Source of the DNA: Noviherbaspirillum aridicola
Lineage (GTDB): Bacteria; Pseudomonadota; Gammaproteobacteria; Burkholderiales; Burkholderiaceae_D
Assembly (NCBI RefSeq): GCF_019656455.1
Contig: NZ_BPMK01000009.1
Coordinates: 1-64,000 of the forward strand
Direction: 5' to 3'
Length of the DNA: 64,000 bases
Shown in pieces: positions 36,503 to 45,266 of this stretch (the first letter of the stretch is position 1; every line of letters begins with the position of its first letter). Made by a program: the position numbers and the translations under genes. The notes below the pieces were generated by a model. It ran no database searches. It was not told the origin of the DNA and was given only the letters and a program-made list of their open reading frames with translations.

Positions 36503-37093
36503 GTGATAGCTGCAATTCTTGATCCGCTCCGCCGCGGCAGGCAACTGATTGCCCTGCTGGCGATGATGCTCGCCCTCGTGCTGGCGCTGCCGCAGGCCCG
36601 GGCGGAGGCCGTGGAGATACGCAACCCCTCGGTCGAGAACAGCGACGAGGGCTATCTGCTTTCGCTGTCCTTCTCCTTCGAGCTCACCCGCGCGCTGGAA
36701 GACGCGCTCAGGCGCGGCGTTCCGCTGTACTTCACGACCGAGGTGCAGATCAGCCGGCCGCGCTGGTACTGGTTCGATGAAAAGACCTCCTCGGTCTCGC
36801 AGACCACGCGCGTGACCTACAATGTCCTGACCCAGCAGTACCGCGTATCGCTCAGCGGCGGCGGCTTGCAGCAGAATTTCAATTCGCTCGAGGACGCGCT
36901 GGCGCTGGTGCGGCGCCAGCGTCTGCTGATCGCGGACAAGGGCGTGCTCAAGCCCGGCGAGGTGTACGAGGTGATGGTGCGCATGGGACTCGATACCGCC
37001 CGCCTCCCCAAGCCATTCCAGGTGCACGCGCTCAACAGCTCCGACTGGCGCTTCTCCTCGGACTGGAAACAATTCACTCTTCGGGCCGAATAG
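36503..37093 (+). CDS. DUF4390 exported protein
   Basis: 196 residues from a GTG at 36503; an earlier GTG at 36428 is also in frame, so the start is uncertain. A hydrophobic stretch with an ARA cleavage site follows. The mature domain is beta-rich with LSLSFSFELTRALEDALRRGVPLYF and a C-terminal SSDWRFSSDW, matching DUF4390. It is nearly always encoded directly upstream of the NtrY-like kinase and may be a periplasmic partner of it (inference). The kinase starts 2 bases after its stop. Confidence 0.85.
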   Translation: MIAAILDPLRRGRQLIALLAMMLALVLALPQARAEAVEIRNPSVENSDEGYLLSLSFSFELTRALEDALRRGVPLYFTTEVQISRPRWYWFDEKTSSVSQTTRVTYNVLTQQYRVSLSGGGLQQNFNSLEDALALVRRQRLLIADKGVLKPGEVYEVMVRMGLDTARLPKPFQVHALNSSDWRFSSDWKQFTLRAE

Positions 37094-37095
37094 CC

Positions 37096-39405
37096 GTGCA
37101 GCGTTTCCTGCGTTATTTCCTCATCGTCGGCGGGGCCGTCGTCAGCATCCTGCTGTTCCTCCTCGCGTCCGCATCCGAAAACTCGGCCTTCTTCGACCAG
37201 CACTATCCGGAACTGCTCGTCCTCAATGCCGTGATCGCCGCCGCCCTGCTGGGGCTGGTGGTGCTGCTGCTCACGCGCCTCTACAAGGGCTACAAGCGGC
37301 GCGAGTTCGGCTCCCGGCTGATGGCGCGGCTGGTGGTGCTGTTCGCGCTGATAGGCATCCTGCCCGGCACCGTGATCTACGTGGTCTCCGTCCAGTTCGT
37401 ATCGCGCTCGATCGAATCCTGGTTCGACGTGCGGGTGGAGTCGGCGCTCGAAGCGGGACTGACGCTGGGGCGCACCGCGCTCGACGGCTCGCTCGCCGAC
37501 CTCGGCGCACGCGCGCGCACGCTTGCCCTGGAAATGTCGGAGATGCCGGAATCCGGGCAGGTCATGCAACTCACCCGGCTGCGCGATCAGGGTCAAGGGC
37601 TCGAGGCAACTATCGTCACCTCCAACGGTCAAATCGTCGCGACGTCCGGCGGCAGCTTGGGCGCGCTCGTACCCGACCTGCCGACCGCGGCCATGCTGCG
37701 CTCGGCGCGCCTGACGCGCGGCTACGCCGCCATCGAGGGCGGCGTCGACTTCCAGGACCATGGCGCCAGGGAGGCGCAAGCCTCGGCCGCGGGCCAGGAA
37801 GTGCGAAGCGAGGCCGGCAGCGTGGCGCCTCCGGAGATGCGGCTGCGCGTCGTGGTGGCGATACCCACGTCCGAGCGCGGATTGTCGCTGCAAAGCGAAT
37901 CGCGCTACCTGCAACTGCTGCAGCCCGTACCCGCTCACCTCGCCACCAATGCCGAGGCGCTGCGCGCAGCCTACAGCGAATACCAGGAACGATCGCTGGC
38001 AAGAACGGGCCTGCGCAAGATCTATATCGTGACTCTGACACTCACCCTGCTGCTCGCAATCTTCGGCGCGGTCGCCGCTTCGTTCCTGATCGCCGGCGAC
38101 CTGGCGCAGCCGCTGCTCGTGCTCGCCGAGGGCACCAAGGCGGTGGCCGAGGGCAATCTGTCGCCGCGCCCCATCGTCGCCACCAAGGATGAGCTCGGCA
38201 CGCTGACGCAATCCTTCAACACCATGACGCGCCAGCTGTCGGAGGCGCGCGCTTCGGTCGAACGCAACCGCGCCGCGCTCGAAAACGCCAAGGCCTACCT
38301 GGAATCGGTGCTGGCCAACATGTCGGCCGGCGTGATGGTGTTCGATGCCCAGTTCCGGCTGGTGACCTGCAACGAGTCGGTGGAGCGCATCCTGCGTCAC
38401 GACTTCGATGCGCACATCGGCAAGCCCCTGTCGACCATCGAAGGTCTCGAGGCCTTCGCGGATGCGATCACGATGGCGTTCTCCGAGCAGAGCGCCGGCG
38501 CCGAAGGCGACAGCACCGGCGACCTGCACTGGCAAAAGCAGATCGAAGTGCCGCGCCGCGGCTCGGCGGCCGACAAGGACGGCGAAATCACGCTGCTCGC
38601 GCGCGGATCGTATCTGCCGGTCGCCGGCGGCAACGGCTATGTGGTCGTCTTCGACGACATCTCCAGCCTGATCTCGGCGCAGCGCTCGATCGCCTGGGGC
38701 GAAGTCGCCCGACGCCTCGCGCACGAAATCAAGAACCCGCTGACGCCGATTCAGCTGTCGGCCGAGCGGCTGCAGATGAAACTCGAAGGCAAGCTGGCGG
38801 AGCCCGACGCTGCGGTGCTGGCCAAGAGCACCGGCACCATCGTCAACCAGGTCGCCGCGATGAAGCGGATGGTGGATGATTTCCGCGACTATGCGAAGAC
38901 GCCGCCGGTGGTGCTCTCGCCCCTGAACCTCAATGCGCTGGTCGAGGAAATCCTGCATCTTTATGTGCACGGCGACGAGCGCGACATCATCCATGCCGCC
39001 CTCGGCCAGAACCTGCCGCGCGTGATGGGCGATGAAACCCGGCTGCGCCAGGTCATTCACAACCTGCTGCAGAACGCCCAGGATGCGGTTTCCGACCGCT
39101 CGCAGATGTCGGAACCGCCGCGCATCGATGTCGCCACGGAAGCAATACGCTATCAGGACTCCGACGGCGCCCACAAAAAGGCGGTGCGCCTGACCATCTG
39201 CGACAACGGACCAGGTTTTTCTCCCAAGATCATCGCCCGCGCCTTCGAGCCCTACGTGACCTCCAAGGCCCGCGGCACCGGCCTCGGCCTTGCAGTGGTG
39301 AAAAAGATTGTGGAAGAGCACGGTGGCCGGGTCGACATCAAGAACCGGACGGACGGAAATGGTGCAAAAGTAGCAATTTTGCTGTTAAAGTTAGCGCCGG
39401 ATTGA
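37096..39405 (+). CDS. ntrY: NtrY-type sensor histidine kinase
   Basis: 769 residues, GTG start. Three N-terminal membrane helices (~8-25, 40-62, 78-100), a periplasmic/extracytoplasmic domain of ~200 residues, a fourth helix near 315-335, HAMP (~335-390), PAS (~400-510) and a HisKA/HATPase core. The phospho-acceptor is His543 in RRLAHEIKNPLTPIQLSAERL-type context; GTGLGLAVVKKIVEEHGG is the G2 box region. NtrY senses nitrogen or redox state in other proteobacteria. Partner is the regulator 125 bases downstream. Confidence 0.93.
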   Translation: MQRFLRYFLIVGGAVVSILLFLLASASENSAFFDQHYPELLVLNAVIAAALLGLVVLLLTRLYKGYKRREFGSRLMARLVVLFALIGILPGTVIYVVSVQFVSRSIESWFDVRVESALEAGLTLGRTALDGSLADLGARARTLALEMSEMPESGQVMQLTRLRDQGQGLEATIVTSNGQIVATSGGSLGALVPDLPTAAMLRSARLTRGYAAIEGGVDFQDHGAREAQASAAGQEVRSEAGSVAPPEMRLRVVVAIPTSERGLSLQSESRYLQLLQPVPAHLATNAEALRAAYSEYQERSLARTGLRKIYIVTLTLTLLLAIFGAVAASFLIAGDLAQPLLVLAEGTKAVAEGNLSPRPIVATKDELGTLTQSFNTMTRQLSEARASVERNRAALENAKAYLESVLANMSAGVMVFDAQFRLVTCNESVERILRHDFDAHIGKPLSTIEGLEAFADAITMAFSEQSAGAEGDSTGDLHWQKQIEVPRRGSAADKDGEITLLARGSYLPVAGGNGYVVVFDDISSLISAQRSIAWGEVARRLAHEIKNPLTPIQLSAERLQMKLEGKLAEPDAAVLAKSTGTIVNQVAAMKRMVDDFRDYAKTPPVVLSPLNLNALVEEILHLYVHGDERDIIHAALGQNLPRVMGDETRLRQVIHNLLQNAQDAVSDRSQMSEPPRIDVATEAIRYQDSDGAHKKAVRLTICDNGPGFSPKIIARAFEPYVTSKARGTGLGLAVVKKIVEEHGGRVDIKNRTDGNGAKVAILLLKLAPD

Positions 39406-39530
39406 AATTGATGCAATTCGAAGGAGAGGCACGCGGCATGAGCGGTTTCTCCAATTGCCGGTCTTAGCAAGACAGGAATTTCCTGCCGGCGACGATGGCT
39501 CAAAGACAATGAAGCAGACAAGGCAAGCAT

Positions 39531-40250
39531 ATGGCGAATATTCTGGTAGTTGACGATGAGATGGGCATCCGGGAGCTGCTCTCGGAGATTCTGGGTGACG
39601 AAGGCCATGCCGTCACCACGGCGGAGAACGCCCAGCAGGCAAGGGAAGTGCGCGCGCGCGAAACGCCGGACCTGGTGTTGCTCGACATCTGGATGCCGGA
39701 CACCGACGGCGTCACCCTGCTCAAGGAGTGGCAGCGCGACGGCCTGCTCTCCATGCCGGTGATCATGATGTCCGGCCATGCGACCATCGATACCGCGGTG
39801 GAAGCGACCCGCATCGGCGCGCTCAACTTCCTGGAGAAGCCGATCGCCCTGCAAAAACTACTCAAGGCCGTGCAACAGGGACTCAGCCGCACCGTCGAAT
39901 CGCTGCGTCCGCAGCCGGTGTACGGGGCCGTTCCGGTGCGTCCCGCGGCCGCCCCCGAGGCGCCGCCCGCTCCGGTCGCGGCCGCCTTCACCGCCGGCAT
40001 CGGCGCGGTTGCGCAGCCGGCGCAGCCGACGCCTCCCGTTACCGACCTCCAAGTCTTCGGCCTCTCATTCGACATGCCGCTGCGCGAAGCGCGCGATGCC
40101 TTCGAGCGCGCCTACTTCGAACACCATCTCGTGCGCGAAGGCGGCAGCATGACCCGGGTCGCCGAGCGGACCGGCCTGGAGCGCACGCACCTCTACCGCA
40201 AGCTCAAGCAGCTTGGGGTGGAGCCCGCGAAGGTCGCGCGCAAGGGCTGA
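39531..40250 (+). CDS. NtrX-like response regulator lacking the sigma54 AAA+ domain
   Basis: 239 residues. The receiver domain is complete (DDE at 9-11, phospho-Asp52 in LLDIWMP, Lys108-region FLEKPI). A Pro/Ala-rich linker (~128-175) replaces the central ATPase. The C-terminal Fis-type helix-turn-helix (~190-235, GGSMTRVAERTGLERTHLYRKLKQLG) matches NtrX. It cannot remodel sigma54 holoenzyme, so it must act by DNA binding alone, like RegA/PrrA-type regulators. The stop overlaps the next gene by one base (TGATG). Confidence 0.9.
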   Translation: MANILVVDDEMGIRELLSEILGDEGHAVTTAENAQQAREVRARETPDLVLLDIWMPDTDGVTLLKEWQRDGLLSMPVIMMSGHATIDTAVEATRIGALNFLEKPIALQKLLKAVQQGLSRTVESLRPQPVYGAVPVRPAAAPEAPPAPVAAAFTAGIGAVAQPAQPTPPVTDLQVFGLSFDMPLREARDAFERAYFEHHLVREGGSMTRVAERTGLERTHLYRKLKQLGVEPAKVARKG

Positions 40251-40609
40251 TGCCGATGACGCTGGCAACGCTGGTAACCGGCGCCGACGCCGCGCGTCGG
40301 GAAGCAGCGATCGCCGCCGATATACGCACGCCCGCCGACACCGCCGTCATTCTTGAAGGCCTTCCCTCCGGCAAGAGCGCCGCGGCACTCGACCTGCCCC
40401 AGCTGCAGCTTCACCGCATCGCGCCGGCCTGCATGTGCTGCACCGGCAATCTGACCTTTCGCGTGACCCTGGACCGCGTGTTGCGCCGCAAGCCGGCGCG
40501 CCTGTATCTCGGTCTTGCCTCCAGCGATCATCTCGACGCCATCCGCCGCTTCCTCAGCGCCGCGCCCTACGGTGCCCTGCTCGAACTGACCCCGGACCTC
40601 CAGGCCTGA
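40250..40609 (+). CDS. CobW-like protein without a canonical P-loop
   Basis: 119 residues. The N-terminus (TLATLVTGADAARREAAIA) lines up with the CobW/COG0523 opening, where the P-loop GxxGxGKT should be, but the loop residues are absent. The following ACMCCTGNLTFR (Cys61, Cys63, Cys64) matches the CxCC metal-binding motif of that family. The GTPase switch and C-terminal domains are missing. A short metallochaperone-like protein, or a decayed one; coupled to the upstream regulator by TGATG. Confidence 0.8.
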   Translation: MPMTLATLVTGADAARREAAIAADIRTPADTAVILEGLPSGKSAAALDLPQLQLHRIAPACMCCTGNLTFRVTLDRVLRRKPARLYLGLASSDHLDAIRRFLSAAPYGALLELTPDLQA

Positions 40610-40651
40610 TCCATTCCGCGTTCATTGTCGTGTCCTTGAAATAAGGAAGGG

Positions 40652-40667
40652 TGGCCCTATTTTTGCA
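40652..40667 (+). promoter_or_regulatory. Sigma54-type promoter upstream of the DUF3567 gene
   Basis: TGGCCCTATTTTTGCA keeps GG and GC 10 bases apart and has a perfect TTGCA -12 element; two -24 positions deviate. Predicted start ~40679, 40 bases before the ATG. A sigma70-like TTGAAA/TATTTT pair (40636-40663, 16-base spacing) overlaps it, so assignment is not certain. Confidence 0.55.
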
Positions 40668-40718
40668 TCATGGTGAACAGGGTCACACCCGGTTTTCAAG
40701 TTGGACAAGGAGCGCAAC

Positions 40719-40976
40719 ATGAACCTGATCTATAACAGCGAACAGTACAGCGTAGTCGAGTTCGGGGCGGACGATGGCCGCGAGGCTTTGCGCTTTGGCG
40801 GATATGAAATCATGGACAAGTCCGGCAAGCGCGAGATTTTCATCGGCGGCACCCTGGCCCGGGCCTTCCGCGAAGAGGTGGAAAACCTCATCGCCACGGA
40901 ACCGACAGTGGAAGAGATCGATGACTTCCTCGGCAAATATGACGCACTGATGCGTCAACCCGTCACGCTGCACTAG
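40719..40976 (+). CDS. DUF3567 family protein
   Basis: 85-residue cytosolic protein. The opening MNLIYNSEQYSVVEF, the GGYEIMDK and REIFI segments and the closing EEIDDFLGKYDALMRQPV match DUF3567, a small family restricted largely to betaproteobacteria. AAGGAG lies before the ATG. Function unknown; the promoter region carries a sigma54-like motif. Confidence 0.92.
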   Translation: MNLIYNSEQYSVVEFGADDGREALRFGGYEIMDKSGKREIFIGGTLARAFREEVENLIATEPTVEEIDDFLGKYDALMRQPVTLH

Positions 40977-41314
40977 CACTTTTTACAAACCCGCCTCGGC
41001 GCAGGATGCGACCGAGACGCGTCCCGTTGATGCATGCCCGCGGACGCTGCCATATGGCATGATGTCGGGCATTTGAATCGGCTTCTCCGCTCAACCAGGC
41101 AACCATCGACCGACATACGCCGGCGGTCGCGTTCGTCCTGCGCGTGCGGAGACATCAGGGAGACTCGGATGACTCGGGCGCAAGCCGGGCGGGATTTTTT
41201 TCACCACTTACCGTGCTTGGGCGGCTTCGATGCTGCCTCATCGCAACGAAAGCCGGTCGCTGTCGGATTTGCCGGCGGCGTGTACCGATTGCCGTATGCC
41301 GGCCGGGGCTGACG
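40977..41314. other. Intergenic region, no gene seen
   Basis: 338 bases between DUF3567 and the TrmB-like gene. Frames crossing it have no ribosome site or recognisable product. A T7 run follows a G/C-rich stretch near 41192, but no stem pairs in front of it. Confidence 0.5.
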
Positions 41315-41983
41315 ATGTACGCGAATTCGCGCACCGTCGACAGCGCTCAGGCGGCGCCGCATGACAAGCTCGAAGCGCTCGTCGACAAGCACATGCGAAC
41401 GCCGTTTCGCAAGCCGGTCATGCCCTACAACGAACTCGCCTTCGGGGAGGCAATGCAGGCCTGGCGCAAGGCCGGCCAGCCACCGCTGATACTCGATTCC
41501 GGTTGCGGCGTCGGTCTGTCGACCATGAACCTCGCCGCGCGTTACCCGGACCATTTCGTGATCGGCGTGGACCAGTCCGCGCACCGGCTCGCCCGCAATA
41601 CCGCATGGCAGGGAGAACCGCCACCCAATCACCTCTGCGTGCGTGCCGAACTTGCCGACTTCTGGCGACTGCTCCATCGCGAGCGCGTCGTCCTTGCACA
41701 ACACTTCCTGCTGTATCCCAACCCATGGCCGAAGGTCGGCCAATTGCAGAGACGCTGGCACGGACACCCGGTCTTCCCGGTGCTGCCGGCGCTTGGCGGC
41801 GCCTTCGAATGCCGCAGCAACTGGCGCATCTATATCGAGGAATGCGCGCTCGCGCTGCACTGCCTTGGCGTCGCCGGCGTGCGCGTCGACCGCATCCATC
41901 CCGACGCGCCGCTTACACCCTTCGAGCGCAAATACCATGATTCGGGTCACGAACTCTGGCGCTGCGCCACCGAGTTTGGCTAA
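41315..41983 (+). CDS. TrmB-like SAM-dependent methyltransferase (divergent)
   Basis: 222 residues. SAM motif ILDSGCGVGLS (~56-66) and an acidic GVDQS; the segment LYPNPWPK followed by RRWHGHPVF parallels the PDPWPK...KRR block of tRNA m7G46 methyltransferase. Yet the core motifs differ from orthodox TrmB (EIGFGxG), and the substrate-binding tail is altered. It is likely a second TrmB-like enzyme; the target base is uncertain. The frame is open upstream to 41144, but that extension is Arg/Cys-rich and unlike the family. Confidence 0.82.
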   Translation: MYANSRTVDSAQAAPHDKLEALVDKHMRTPFRKPVMPYNELAFGEAMQAWRKAGQPPLILDSGCGVGLSTMNLAARYPDHFVIGVDQSAHRLARNTAWQGEPPPNHLCVRAELADFWRLLHRERVVLAQHFLLYPNPWPKVGQLQRRWHGHPVFPVLPALGGAFECRSNWRIYIEECALALHCLGVAGVRVDRIHPDAPLTPFERKYHDSGHELWRCATEFG

Positions 41984-42334
41984 GCCTGCGACGGATTTTT
42001 TACGTCCTCCGACCGCTTTTTGACCGAGCACAAACGCGCGCGGGGTAGGTGTGGCATCCCGTATTTATGGCATTGTTGAGGGTATTAAAAGGCGGTAAGC
42101 TCGGCTCTTGTTCGGGCCTGTAGCAGGCTCGCTGCAGTCAACCGACAGCCGTCTAGCGTCTTCGTCGCATCCGGTGCCAGATCACGTGATCGCCGCGCGC
42201 CGGGACAGGACGAGACCTCAATTCCCGACGGGGCACACGCAGATCGCATGAATGGTTGCGGCAGTTTTCCTTCATTGCCGCATCTTCGATCTGCATGCTG
42301 CCGCGAGTTCGGCCGGCGTCGACACGATAAGGTA
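41984..42334. other. Intergenic region upstream of the sigma54 activator gene
   Basis: 351 bases with several AT-rich patches (TATTTATGG near 42061, TATTAAAAGG near 42083) that could hold promoters. No sigma54 consensus, hairpin terminator or small gene was identified. Confidence 0.5.
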
Positions 42335-43795
42335 ATGTCCATGCTGTATGTCTCCGATTCCGCACCGACCACTCAACCCGTCCTGGTTCTGCGCCGCGCC
42401 ACGCAAAGCTCGCAGCCATGCCAGTACGTCGAGACACTGAAGGAACATGGTCTCAATCTGATCGAATGCTTTACCGAGGAGGCCGCGCTGGAGGCTACGC
42501 GCAGCGGCTGTCGCGTGGGCCTGCTGATCGTCACGCAGGAATCCGATCTCGCCTTCCTCGACGATTGCGAGAAATTCGTCAGCAACAATCACGTCTCCTG
42601 GGTCGGCCTGGTCGCACAGGACCTGGTCGCCTTGCCGCGCATGCGCGAATTCATCGGCGAGCATCTGTTCAACTTCATCACCATCCCCGCCGACCTCGAC
42701 CATATCGTACTGACGCTGCGTCATGCGTGGGGCATGTCCTTCATGCGCGATGTGCGCCAGAACCCGCAACTGTCGCAGCCTGCCTCGACCGAGGCTGCCG
42801 CCGATTTCGTCATGGTCGGCAAGACACCGCAGATGCAGCAGTTGTTCGGCCAGCTTGCGAAGGTGGCACGCACCGACGCCTCGGTGCTCATCACGGGACC
42901 GTCGGGTACCGGCAAGGAACTGGCCGCGCTGTCGATCCACCGGCAGTCGGCGCGCCGCAACGCGCCCTTCGTCGCGGTCAATTGCGGCGCCATCGCACCC
43001 CAGCTGTTTCAGTCGGAACTGTTCGGCTACGAGAAGGGTGCCTTCACCGGTGCCGTGCAACGCAAGATCGGGCGCATCGAAGCCGCGCAGGGTGGCACCC
43101 TGTTCCTCGACGAGATCGGCGACATGCCGTTCGACATGCAGGTGAACCTGCTCCGCTTCCTGCAGGAGAAGACCATCGAGCGCGTGGGCGGCACGGACAC
43201 CATAGAAATCGACGTCAGGGTGATTGCGGCGACTCACATCGACCTCGCCGACGCCGTGCGCCATGGCCGCTTCCGCGAGGACCTCTACTACCGGATCAAT
43301 GTGGTGTGCATCAATATGCCGCCGCTTGCCGACCGCGGGCAGGACATCGAGGATATCGCCAAGTATTACTTCAGCAAATTCGCCAGCGCGCATAACCGCA
43401 GCCTGCGCGGCTTCTCCAAGGCGGCAATGAACGCGATGCTCAGCCACCCCTGGCCGGGGAACGTGCGCGAACTCGTCAATCGGGTGCAGCGCGCGACCGT
43501 GATGGCCGAAGGGCGATTCATCCAGCCCGAGGATCTCGGCCTCGACCGCAATGCCGATCATTCCCAGCTGATGTCGCTCGAGGATGCCCGTGCGGCGGCC
43601 GAGCGGACCATGATCCGGCGGGCCCTGTCCCAGTCGCGCAACCAGATCTCGCGCGCCGCATCGCTGCTTGGCGTGTCGCGCGTCACGCTCTACCGCCTGA
43701 TAGAAAAGTACAACATCCGCCCGGACATGATGGCGGCTGGCCGCCCGCCCTTCGCCAACACCACCGCCCCGCACGATCTGGAAGTACACAAGTAA
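42335..43795 (+). CDS. Sigma54-dependent transcriptional activator with degenerate receiver domain
   Basis: 486 residues. Residues ~10-135 have a receiver-like pattern, but the acidic pocket and phospho-Asp are absent (LLIVTQESD at the usual site), so it is probably not phosphorylated. The AAA+ core is complete: Walker A GPSGTGKE at 188-195 and GAFTGA at 235-240, which contacts sigma54. A Fis-type helix-turn-helix ends the protein (ISRAASLLGVSRVTLYRLIEKY). The layout resembles VpsR-like regulators of exopolysaccharide and motility. A terminator follows the gene. Confidence 0.92.
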   Translation: MSMLYVSDSAPTTQPVLVLRRATQSSQPCQYVETLKEHGLNLIECFTEEAALEATRSGCRVGLLIVTQESDLAFLDDCEKFVSNNHVSWVGLVAQDLVALPRMREFIGEHLFNFITIPADLDHIVLTLRHAWGMSFMRDVRQNPQLSQPASTEAAADFVMVGKTPQMQQLFGQLAKVARTDASVLITGPSGTGKELAALSIHRQSARRNAPFVAVNCGAIAPQLFQSELFGYEKGAFTGAVQRKIGRIEAAQGGTLFLDEIGDMPFDMQVNLLRFLQEKTIERVGGTDTIEIDVRVIAATHIDLADAVRHGRFREDLYYRINVVCINMPPLADRGQDIEDIAKYYFSKFASAHNRSLRGFSKAAMNAMLSHPWPGNVRELVNRVQRATVMAEGRFIQPEDLGLDRNADHSQLMSLEDARAAAERTMIRRALSQSRNQISRAASLLGVSRVTLYRLIEKYNIRPDMMAAGRPPFANTTAPHDLEVHK

Positions 43796-43812
43796 CTCCC
43801 CCGACTTCTGCT

Positions 43813-43840
43813 CCGGGTCGCGCATGCGACCCGGTTGTTC
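43813..43840 (+). terminator. Intrinsic terminator after the sigma54 activator gene
   Basis: CCGGGTCGC and GCGACCCGG form a 9-bp stem with a GCAT loop, followed by TTGTTC. The T-tract is short, so efficiency is uncertain. It separates convergent genes. Confidence 0.7.
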
Positions 43841-43849
43841 CTGTCCATG

Positions 43850-44863
43850 TCACCCAGGCGCCCTGACGAGTGCAGGGGCTTCCCGCGCCTCGGCATGGGG
43901 CGAGAGGCTGCGCAGTACTTCGGCCAGTTTGCACGCAGCGGGCGTGGCCGCCCAGGGCCGCCCGTGAACGAGATAGAGATTGCCCTTGTGCGGACGCGTG
44001 TCGCCGAGCGGCAGGCGCACCAGCAATCCCTTGTCGAGCCACCGGCGCGCCCTGTGCTCGGGAAGCCAGGCGTAGCCGAGACCCTCGGTCACTGCCTCGA
44101 CCACCGTATCCACGCTGCTCATCATCCAGCGCCGCAACTGCTTCGGGCTGCCGCTGACCGAACGCTCGCGGTCGCCGCTCTGGCCGATGCCGATCTGCAC
44201 GTGTTCGGCAAGGTCGGCCGCGGTGACGTCGCGGCCGAGCTGCATCAGCGGATGCGAGGGGTGGACGACCGGTATGTACTCGATCTCCACCAGCGGCTCA
44301 CCCAGGAATCCGAGGGGAACGCGCTCGCTGATGGCGAGATCGACCGTCAGGTCGCGCAGCACGTCTTCGGTATGCAGTGTGGCCACCTCGCTCAGGCGTA
44401 CATGGGTCGCTCCCCGGCCGAGACGAGAAAAACGGCTGAGCGCCTGCACCAGCAGTTGCGGCGGGAAGTTGTGATCGACGATCAGCCGGACTTCACCGCC
44501 CCATCCCTGCCCCAGGTTCTTGGCAAAGGTCTCCAGTTCTATCGCTTCCTTGAGCACGTGGCGGGACCGGTCGAGCAGCGCGCGCCCTTCGGGCGTCAAC
44601 ACCGCCTTGCGGCCTTCGATCCGCAACAGCGGCGTGCCCAACTGGTCCTGAAGCTTGGCTACGGTATAGCTGATGGTCGACTGGCTCAGGTGCAGGCACT
44701 TGGCGGCCTCGGCGAAGCCGCCGCAGTCGATCACGGCGTGGAAGATGCGCCACTGCTTCAGGCTGACATACATGTTGTGGATATCGTAGGGGCGCGAGCG
44801 GTATGTGGCGCGCACTGCGTCGAATCGTGACTTGTCGATTAGCTGTTTTCCCGGTTGCTTCAT
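43850..44863 (-). CDS. LysR-family regulator, CysB/Cbl-like architecture
   Basis: 337 residues. An N-terminal ~33-residue extension precedes the winged helix (~34-95, GGFAEAAKCLHLSQSTISYTVAKLQ). The C-terminal substrate-binding domain occupies ~120-320. The start is fixed by GAGGAA just before the ATG at 44863. The effector is unknown. A long (~800-base) upstream region carries a separate terminator and a candidate small RNA. Confidence 0.9.
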   Translation of the reverse strand: MKQPGKQLIDKSRFDAVRATYRSRPYDIHNMYVSLKQWRIFHAVIDCGGFAEAAKCLHLSQSTISYTVAKLQDQLGTPLLRIEGRKAVLTPEGRALLDRSRHVLKEAIELETFAKNLGQGWGGEVRLIVDHNFPPQLLVQALSRFSRLGRGATHVRLSEVATLHTEDVLRDLTVDLAISERVPLGFLGEPLVEIEYIPVVHPSHPLMQLGRDVTAADLAEHVQIGIGQSGDRERSVSGSPKQLRRWMMSSVDTVVEAVTEGLGYAWLPEHRARRWLDKGLLVRLPLGDTRPHKGNLYLVHGRPWAATPAACKLAEVLRSLSPHAEAREAPALVRAPG

Positions 44864-45223
44864 GGTTTCCTCAGAAGTTGATCCACGTTGCTCCTTCCCG
44901 GCCGCCCGGCGACCTGTCGGTGCCGCCATGCAAAATGCAGCGCGGGTTTGGCGGGGCACGCCTAAGCAAGTCCCAAGCCCAAGACCTAAGCGACTGATTC
45001 TGCGGACAATTCCTGGGAAAACGCGAAAAAGCTGTCGAAAGATGTAACAGCTTTCACCGCGCCCGGCGGCCTCCCGCGCCAGGTTGATGCCTGCGGCCAA
45101 GGTCCTCGTGGTCGGCACCGCCGGTTTCCGGAGTTCGAAAGGATCACGGTCAAGCTTCCGCGCGGATGATTTACAAACGAGGACGGACCAGGAAATACTT
45201 CCGCGAGCACAAAAAAGCCGGCC

Positions 45224-45266
45224 CATAAAAAAACCCGCCACGCCTGCTGACGCAGACAATGGCGGG
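45224..45266 (-). terminator. Orphan intrinsic terminator (3' end of candidate small RNA)
   Basis: Minus-strand CCCGCCA and TGGCGGG form a stem with an inner CTGC/GCAG pairing, followed by seven T. No protein gene ends here: the nearest minus-strand gene starts 360 bases further on. Confidence 0.88.
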
